Part shown: one piece after another, positions 6,948 through 10,819 of the stretch | Layout of the letters: every line of letters starts with the position of its first letter | How positions within the stretch are numbered: position 1 is the stretch's first letter | Source of the DNA: Prevotellaceae bacterium | GTDB taxonomy: Bacteria; Bacteroidota; Bacteroidia; Bacteroidales; UBA932 | DNA: 10,819 nucleotides | Assembly: GCA_031259655.1 (NCBI GenBank) | Contig: JAIRLF010000144.1 | Coordinates: forward strand, 1-10,819 | Direction of reading: 5' to 3' | Made by a program: the position numbers and the translations under genes | The notes under the pieces: model-generated | The model's input: only the letters and a program-made list of their open reading frames with translations | The model's database searches: none | Told to the model about the DNA's origin: nothing

Positions 6948-8240
6948 ATGAATAAAAATTTTTTCCTCATGCTGACAATCTTATTATGCCTTTGTAATTT
7001 TCGGGCAATGTCGCAGAAATTAATCGTCGAACGGGATACCATTTCGATACAGGGACTGTGTACGGTTGGCGAAACCGACGCCTGTGTCATCATCGTAGCC
7101 GACTCATTACTCCGCCTTACATTCGAATCGAGTATGGACGCCAAAGTGGATATCGTCTCAAAACGCGAGATAGGACCCGCTGTTCAATATTTGTTGCGTT
7201 TTCCCACCGGCTACATTTACGCAAACAGAGTTCTGGAAATAATGTCGCCGGTGGCTTCATCGGTCGAAATCGAAGACTTCAATCTGCAAACAAAAGAATC
7301 ACGAACATATATTGTGACCGCTCCTCGCTGTTATCTGGAGACTTACAAAGAGGCGCTGGAACTGTTCCGTAAAGGTTCGTATGCGGAATCGAAAGAAAAA
7401 TACCTGCAGGCAACAAGATGTTTCGACGTCCCGCTTGACGAAAATACCGCAAACAAAATCGCAATTATCGATTCGATACAGATATTGAGAAAAATTGCAG
7501 ACAAAAGTTTCGAAATAATGGACTACGAAAATGCAATAATCAATTACCGAAAAATCCTTAACTACAATCAGGAAGACGAAGCGGCGGCTATCCGATACGC
7601 CGAATGCGCTTCGCAAAAAGACCAGGTATGTATAAAATATTTTGCCGATGCGGAAAAATATTTTAATCAAAACGAATTCCAACGTGCAAAGAAATTGTAC
7701 GAACAGGTAATCGCCGGAGGATGTATAACATTCTATTATCAAACTTCGTTGGAGCGTCTAAATACTATCGAGGACAAACAGAAATCGAACACGGTAATCA
7801 CATACGAATGGGCAAATACTGTTCCAATCGGTATTTCGACGGGCAAATACAGAGACCGGAAAACAGGCGGCTTTTTTACATTTCAAACTAATCCTGATTT
7901 TTTCGAAAGCCTGCGCTCAAACTACGCTAAAGCGGAACGACCGGAAATAGACGTCGCTTTCGGATGGACGATAAGACCCGTCAAAGAACGTGTCCCCGTC
8001 TGGATATTTTTTGGACCCGGCTATACCGGCGTTGGCGAATATATTTATAAAGACGAAAATACATCGGACAAACCAACACTCAGTTTTTATCACGCTATAT
8101 CGCCCGAAATCGGATTGCTTGGTAAAATCGGAATGGTAGCGCTGAGATATACTTTCCAATATCGTTTCGCACTGAAAAAAGAAACAGAAAACTATCTCGG
8201 AAAAACTCAGCACATAATCGGTGTAGGAGTTTGCTTTTGA
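6948..8240 (+). CDS. TPR protein with outer-membrane-type C-terminal domain
   Basis: A 430-residue protein with a signal peptide (hydrophobic 5-16, probable cleavage AMS|Q after residue 22). Residues 23-128 are a beta-rich N-terminal domain with DTISIQGLCTVGE and RFPTGYIYANRVLE. Three TPR-like helical pairs follow: near 131-160 (ALELFRKGSYAESKEKYLQA), 184-220 (YENAIINYRKILNYNQED) and 230-262 (YFNQNEFQRAKKLYEQV). Residues 284-430 alternate polar and aromatic residues in strands, with VPVWIFFGPGYTGVGEY and ALRYTFQYRF, and the chain ends GVGVCF. A terminal Phe is a typical outer-membrane beta-strand signature. It is likely anchored in or against the outer membrane with the TPRs in the periplasm. 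Last gene of the tight block; a 266-base gap follows. Confidence 0.8.
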   Translation: MNKNFFLMLTILLCLCNFRAMSQKLIVERDTISIQGLCTVGETDACVIIVADSLLRLTFESSMDAKVDIVSKREIGPAVQYLLRFPTGYIYANRVLEIMSPVASSVEIEDFNLQTKESRTYIVTAPRCYLETYKEALELFRKGSYAESKEKYLQATRCFDVPLDENTANKIAIIDSIQILRKIADKSFEIMDYENAIINYRKILNYNQEDEAAAIRYAECASQKDQVCIKYFADAEKYFNQNEFQRAKKLYEQVIAGGCITFYYQTSLERLNTIEDKQKSNTVITYEWANTVPIGISTGKYRDRKTGGFFTFQTNPDFFESLRSNYAKAERPEIDVAFGWTIRPVKERVPVWIFFGPGYTGVGEYIYKDENTSDKPTLSFYHAISPEIGLLGKIGMVALRYTFQYRFALKKETENYLGKTQHIIGVGVCF

Positions 8241-8319
8241 ATGATTTTTCCTGATTTGCTTAAGATTGATACGGTTTATACCGTAGCGCGTTAATTAACT
8301 TAGTATCTGTCCGAAAACT

Positions 8320-8343
8320 GTTGTGCCGTGCGAACGAATGGAG
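8320..8343 (+). repeat. Direct repeat, left copy
   Basis: A 24-bp sequence beginning GTTGTGCCGTG and ending ATGGAG matches 9450-9473 at 22 of 24 positions; the differences are C/A at 8331 and A/C at 8337. The two copies bracket the lipoprotein gene in the same orientation. Similarity stops sharply on both sides. Confidence 0.75.
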
Positions 8344-8428
8344 TCTGTCATGGGGTGGAATAATTATAGCTCCTCAAAAAAAGATTTGGCTCGACAACTG
8401 TCCGATATTCGGTTCTTATTTTTTTTCA

Positions 8429-8436
8429 TATATTTG
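8429..8436 (+). promoter_or_regulatory. Bacteroidota -7 box (TATATTTG)
   Basis: TATATTTG matches TAnnTTTG. No clear TTTG -33 element is present; TTCGG at 8408-8412 lies at about the right distance. Transcription would begin near 8443, giving about 60 bases of leader before the lipoprotein start chosen at 8507. Its position argues against translation starting at 8321. Confidence 0.4.
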
Positions 8437-8506
8437 CTTAACGAAAATACAGGATAATAGACTGATAATGATTAAAATGTTGAATATATACGGAAAAAGA
8501 TTACTG

Positions 8507-9421
8507 ATGAAATATTTGTTAATCATCACAATAAGCGCATGTTATGTTTCGTGTACAAACTTTGACGATATAAACGAAACTCCGGAAAATAATCAAAAAC
8601 ACTCAAGGTTGATTGAATTTTGTAGCGACACAACTGTAAACATCGTCGAAAGTAAAAAATCCGGCAATTGGATATTTTCAAAATACCGGAAAGACGGTTT
8701 AACCGGTCTAATCTCAATATATAACGATTCGCTCGTGTTCGTCAACGAGGCATTTTTTGCAACAGGAAAAACGGAATATCAACAGTTCAATTTCATCGAT
8801 TCACTTAAAGTTGAACTTGATATCGCTCGTGTTTCCGGCAATAAGACAATCGGTTATAAATATATTTTCGGTTACGACAGTCTGTTGAATAAATGGTTAT
8901 TGGAGTATGCCGAAAACAAAGAATCTACAGCGGAACAGTCTGTTTATTTGTTTACCGGTAATTTAGGGCAAGATTTTTCGCTCGAAGATTTTTCGGCAAA
9001 TTCGTTTAGTCTCGTGAACAACAATCCGTTTCGGTATAAATACAGAAAAAACAATTATTTAGACAGTGTTGAGATTCAAGTGCGCAATATGAAATCGGCA
9101 AATGTCGCATCATTCGGGAAGATATTTACAATCGACCATGCCGAAGAAATTTTGCGCGATTATTCGATTCTCAAAACAAATGTGATATACTTCAACAATA
9201 TAGCTTACTATTTGGAACAAATGTCGATAACTATGCCGGCGATAATTATTCTGGAAACAATCCTCGCCAATTATCCCGACCGTACTGTCAGCTATTTGAA
9301 CTTAAGCGATGCTTTAGCTAAAAACAAGTTAAGGATTAAAGCGGAAAAACTTTACAAACAATATGTTAAGTTAGTGAAAACGACGGGTAAACAAAAAGAA
9401 ATACCACAACGGCAGTTTTAA
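8507..9421 (+). CDS. TPR-containing lipoprotein
   Basis: A 304-residue protein starting at MKYLLIITISACYVSC. I chose this start because GGAAAAAGA lies at 8492-8500 and the hydrophobic segment leads directly to Cys16 with YVS before it, an acceptable relaxed Bacteroidota lipobox. ATGs at 8468 and 8477 would add an unusually long n-region. After the Cys comes TNFDD, whose acidic residues resemble surface-export signals of Bacteroidota lipoproteins. Residues 30-225 are beta-rich and unrecognised (GNWIFSKYRKDGLTGLISIY). From about 230 to the end is a TPR-like pair ending IPQRQF; the YLNLSDALAKN...AEKLYKQYVKL segment resembles the C-terminal TPR of many hypothetical proteins. It has its own promoter candidate and is separated from the operon by 266 bases, but may serve the same envelope assembly. 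Confidence 0.75.
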   Translation: MKYLLIITISACYVSCTNFDDINETPENNQKHSRLIEFCSDTTVNIVESKKSGNWIFSKYRKDGLTGLISIYNDSLVFVNEAFFATGKTEYQQFNFIDSLKVELDIARVSGNKTIGYKYIFGYDSLLNKWLLEYAENKESTAEQSVYLFTGNLGQDFSLEDFSANSFSLVNNNPFRYKYRKNNYLDSVEIQVRNMKSANVASFGKIFTIDHAEEILRDYSILKTNVIYFNNIAYYLEQMSITMPAIIILETILANYPDRTVSYLNLSDALAKNKLRIKAEKLYKQYVKLVKTTGKQKEIPQRQF

Positions 9422-9424
9422 GAA

Positions 9425-9449
9425 TTAAGAACTAAAAGTTAAGAACTAA
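9425..9449. repeat. Short direct repeat after the lipoprotein stop
   Basis: TTAAGAACTAA occurs at 9425-9435 and 9439-9449, 14 bp apart, directly after the lipoprotein stop codon and directly before the right copy of the 24-bp repeat. No function is evident. Confidence 0.6.
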
Positions 9450-9473
9450 GTTGTGCCGTGAGAACGCATGGAG
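9450..9473 (+). repeat. Direct repeat, right copy
   Basis: Second copy of the 24-bp sequence found at 8320-8343, same orientation, 22 of 24 identical. It lies at the left edge of a non-coding spacer of about 300 bases that contains the 12-bp tandem array and a strong hairpin. It may be the end of a dispersed repeat element. Confidence 0.75.
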
Positions 9474-9518
9474 GTTTCAAACCGGTGTATGCTATTGTTG
9501 TGTCCTCGTAGATTATGG

Positions 9519-9566
9519 TGTCGTCGAGGACATCGTCGAAAACATCGTCGAAAACATCGTCGAGGA
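9519..9566. repeat. Four tandem 12-bp repeats
   Basis: Units start at 9519, 9531, 9543 and 9555. The two central copies are identical (CATCGTCGAAAA); the outer ones vary (TGTCGTCGAGGA and CATCGTCGAGGA). The last unit runs into the left arm of the hairpin at 9561-9590. A related GTGTCGTCGAG occurs again near 9628. Repetitive ORFs open on both strands through this DNA because 12 is a multiple of three; none looks like a gene. Confidence 0.8.
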
Positions 9567-9590
9567 GACGCAATATTTTGCGTCTCCTCG
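9561..9590. repeat. Perfect 13-bp-arm hairpin
   Basis: CGAGGAGACGCAA (9561-9573), loop TATT, then TTGCGTCTCCTCG (9578-9590) form a perfect inverted repeat. There is no T-run after it, so a terminator is not the simple reading, though it could still protect or end the lipoprotein transcript. It could also be a dispersed palindromic element or a protein-binding site. Confidence 0.75.
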
Positions 9591-9691
9591 CGTCCTCTAC
9601 ATCGGACAATGCTGTGGTCGCCGAGGGTGTCGTCGAGTACGGCATCACAAACCGAACTCTTCATTTTTCACAGTCCAATCAATAATTTTAC

Positions 9692-9699
9692 TACTTTTG
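9692..9699 (+). promoter_or_regulatory. Bacteroidota -7 box upstream of the thrS fragment
   Basis: TACTTTTG matches TAnnTTTG exactly. Transcription would start near 9706, about 20 bases before the ATG at 9727. A T-rich stretch (9664-9668) stands in for the -33 element. This looks like the original thrS promoter, now placed to drive the truncated fragment and the TonB receptor gene behind it. Confidence 0.5.
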
Positions 9700-9726
9700 C
9701 ACGTTGAATACACGAAATTTGTTAGT

Positions 9727-9927
9727 ATGATTAAATTTACGTTTTCCGATGGGACTATTATAGAGTACGATAAAGGAATAACCGTACCGGAAATAGCGCA
9801 ATACATCAGTCTGCAACTTTCAAGCGAAGTTCTTTCGACAGTAGTAAACGGTCAAACGCGAGACCTTATCCGTCCGATAGACGAAGATTCGGGCACTCAT
9901 TGTCACACACCTTATGAAATATTTTAA
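9727..9927 (+). pseudogene. thrS: Threonyl-tRNA synthetase fragment, TGS domain only
   Basis: Sixty-six codons. Residues 1-55 match the N-terminal TGS domain of threonyl-tRNA synthetase: MIKFTFSDGTIIEYDKG, then VPEIAQYIS, VVNGQTRDLIRPIDED. Complete ThrRS has about 640 residues; the editing, catalytic (class II) and anticodon-binding domains are all missing. After residue 55 the sequence (GTHCHTPYEIF) no longer fits the family, placing a junction near 9890. The fragment keeps its own -7 box. It overlaps the TonB receptor start by 14 bases. It can neither aminoacylate tRNA nor edit, so a complete thrS must exist elsewhere if the sequence is correctly assembled. Alternatives are an assembly chimera or a leader ORF derived from thrS. 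A longer in-frame reading from 9451 runs through repeat DNA and is rejected. Confidence 0.75.
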
Positions 9928-10756
9928 ATTTATAACAACATTTTTTTCATTGACGTTTGCATTATATGCGGAAGCGCAATCAATCAGTGGTTATATTACT
10001 GACATTGACGCCAAACAGCCGCTAAAAGGAGTAATTGTTTCGGTATCCGGACAGAATGTCAACACCGAGAGCGACAGTATAGGTTTTTGGAGTTTACGGA
10101 TTCCTGCGGGAACATATTCGGTTCGATTTCAACTTTTGGGATATGAATCGATTATTGTACCCGACGTTTCGATTTCGGCTGGTAAGCAGCGTGATTTGTC
10201 TGTGAGTATGAAAGAATCGTTGACCCTGCTCGACGAAATAGTTATCACGCCCGATGCGCGCAGTTACAGCACAGTCAGCCGGTTGCAAATCAATCCGGCA
10301 GAACTGTCGCATATTCCGGGACATGCAAACGACCCTGTCAGAATGTTGACGGCGATGCCGGGAATCAACAATACCGGCGATGACAGAAATGACCTTGTCG
10401 TGCGTGGAAATTCCGCAATCGGAGTACTGTGGCGAATCGAAGGTCTCGAAGTATTTAACCCCAATCATTATGCGTTTTCGGGAGCGAATGGCGGGTCAAT
10501 AAGCCTGCTGAACAAAGATATTCTCGGAACTTCGTCATTCTATTCCGGCGCGTTTCCCGCCGAGTTCGGAAATGTTTTTTCGGGTGTTTTCGATGTGAAC
10601 TTTCGCGAAGGAAACGCCGATAAATATGAGTTTTCGGCAGAGATAAACAATTTGGATTTGAGTATAGTTGCCGAGGGTCCGATTCCGGTAAAAAAACGCA
10701 AGTCCTCGTGTGTTGCAAGTTCAGAACTCCTGACCCGCAGAATATTTTATTGCTGA
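9914..10756 (+). CDS. TonB-dependent receptor, truncated
   Basis: A 280-residue ORF for the front of an outer-membrane TonB-dependent receptor. Signal peptide 1-21 (AEA|Q). Residues 23-105 form a carboxypeptidase-regulatory-like beta-sandwich (ISGYITDIDAKQPLKGVIVS, GTYSVRFQLLGYES). The plug domain follows from about 108 (LLDEIVITPDA), with LVVRGNS near 162, NGGSISLLN, and AEFGNVFSGVFDV near 216. Family members run 750-1000 residues with a 22-strand barrel; here only the first strand is reached. After KKRKSS (260-265) the expected YRYS-type strand is lost and the frame ends in TGA at 10754. Neither other forward frame continues the barrel within the remaining bases, so this is a junction, not a single frameshift. 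It is probably non-functional as a transporter. Substrate cannot be inferred; no SusD partner is seen. Confidence 0.82.
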   Translation: MKYFKFITTFFSLTFALYAEAQSISGYITDIDAKQPLKGVIVSVSGQNVNTESDSIGFWSLRIPAGTYSVRFQLLGYESIIVPDVSISAGKQRDLSVSMKESLTLLDEIVITPDARSYSTVSRLQINPAELSHIPGHANDPVRMLTAMPGINNTGDDRNDLVVRGNSAIGVLWRIEGLEVFNPNHYAFSGANGGSISLLNKDILGTSSFYSGAFPAEFGNVFSGVFDVNFREGNADKYEFSAEINNLDLSIVAEGPIPVKKRKSSCVASSELLTRRIFYC

Positions 10757-10769
10757 CACATAATTATTT

Positions 10770-10819
10770 ATGAAAAACATAGCGCAAAACATTATTGTCG
10801 CAAAAATAATATCGGGAGT
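10770..10819 (+). CDS. Start of an unidentified ORF, cut by window edge
   Basis: ATG at 10770 opens a frame reading MKNIAQNIIVAKIISG up to the window end, preceded by AT-rich DNA that looks intergenic. Only 16 codons are visible, too few to recognise a family. It may be a real gene start 13 bases after the truncated receptor's stop, or chance. Confidence 0.3.
   Translation, partial: MKNIAQNIIVAKIISG

Larger units (their letters stand above)
8241..8506. other. Intergenic region with repeat copy and promoter
   Basis: This non-coding gap contains a 6-bp hairpin (TACGGT at 8270-8275 with ACCGTA at 8280-8285) without a T-run, an AT palindrome TTAATTAA at 8291-8298, one copy of the 24-bp direct repeat (8320-8343), and a -7 box (8429-8436). 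An ORF can be opened back to 8321, but that stretch encodes no signal peptide or family feature and lies upstream of the promoter, so I treat it as untranslated. Confidence 0.5.

Noticed and set aside
8270..8285. Terminator after the five-gene block
   Set aside because: A 6-bp hairpin with no T-run; it may be a small palindrome only.
8321..8506. N-terminal extension of the lipoprotein from ATG 8321
   Set aside because: It would bury the lipobox at residue 78, lies upstream of the -7 box and begins in the direct repeat.
9439..9664. Minus-strand ORFs with Asp-rich or Arg-rich repeats
   Set aside because: They are by-products of the 12-bp tandem repeat and the hairpin; there is no ribosome site or family pattern.
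9451..9726. N-terminal extension of the thrS fragment from ATG 9451
   Set aside because: The extension translates repeat and hairpin DNA; ThrRS family similarity begins at ATG 9727, just after a promoter box.

Overview
The window reads as chromosomal DNA of a Bacteroidota bacterium, most likely order Bacteroidales. The reasons are a DUF6261-family gene (a family I know only from Bacteroidales), several TAnnTTTG-type -7 promoter boxes, start codons mostly without Shine-Dalgarno sequences, signal peptides cleaved before Gln, and a TonB receptor opening with a carboxypeptidase-regulatory-like domain. All recognisable genes lie on the + strand. I saw no rRNA, tRNA, transposase or CRISPR array, and cannot name the species.

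Layout. Positions 1-792 are non-coding or nearly so: a cluster of three GC-rich hairpins (4-98), AT-rich DNA with a 9-bp tandem repeat (231-275), a possible 29-codon ORF (400-489), an excellent sigma-54-like -24/-12 element inside that ORF (452-466), and five exactly 42-bp-spaced palindromes (559-743) in front of the DUF6261 gene (793-1530). Positions 1577-8240 hold five tightly packed genes (gaps 11, 0, 12 and 20 bp), all encoding proteins with signal peptides: a TPR/Pro-rich/MORN protein, a long heptad-repeat coiled-coil protein with a MORN-like tail, a protein of unknown fold, an NTF2-like-domain protein, and a TPR protein with an outer-membrane-type C-terminal domain. A separate TPR lipoprotein gene follows (8507-9421) with its own promoter candidate, bracketed by a 24-bp direct repeat. 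After a repeat-rich spacer (9422-9726) come a fragment of threonyl-tRNA synthetase (TGS domain only, with its promoter), a TonB-dependent receptor gene that stops after the plug region, and the first codons of an unidentified ORF at the window edge.

Working together. The five-gene block contains no recognisable enzyme. It encodes secreted scaffold, rod and repeat proteins with repeat types shared among members (TPR in the first and fifth, MORN in the first and second), which suggests one envelope-associated assembly; this is inference from content and spacing. The DUF6261 gene sits 46 bp upstream and could be co-transcribed, but its leader carries its own elaborate control-like region. The right end looks rearranged, with two truncated genes in a row, either from genome decay or from an assembly junction.
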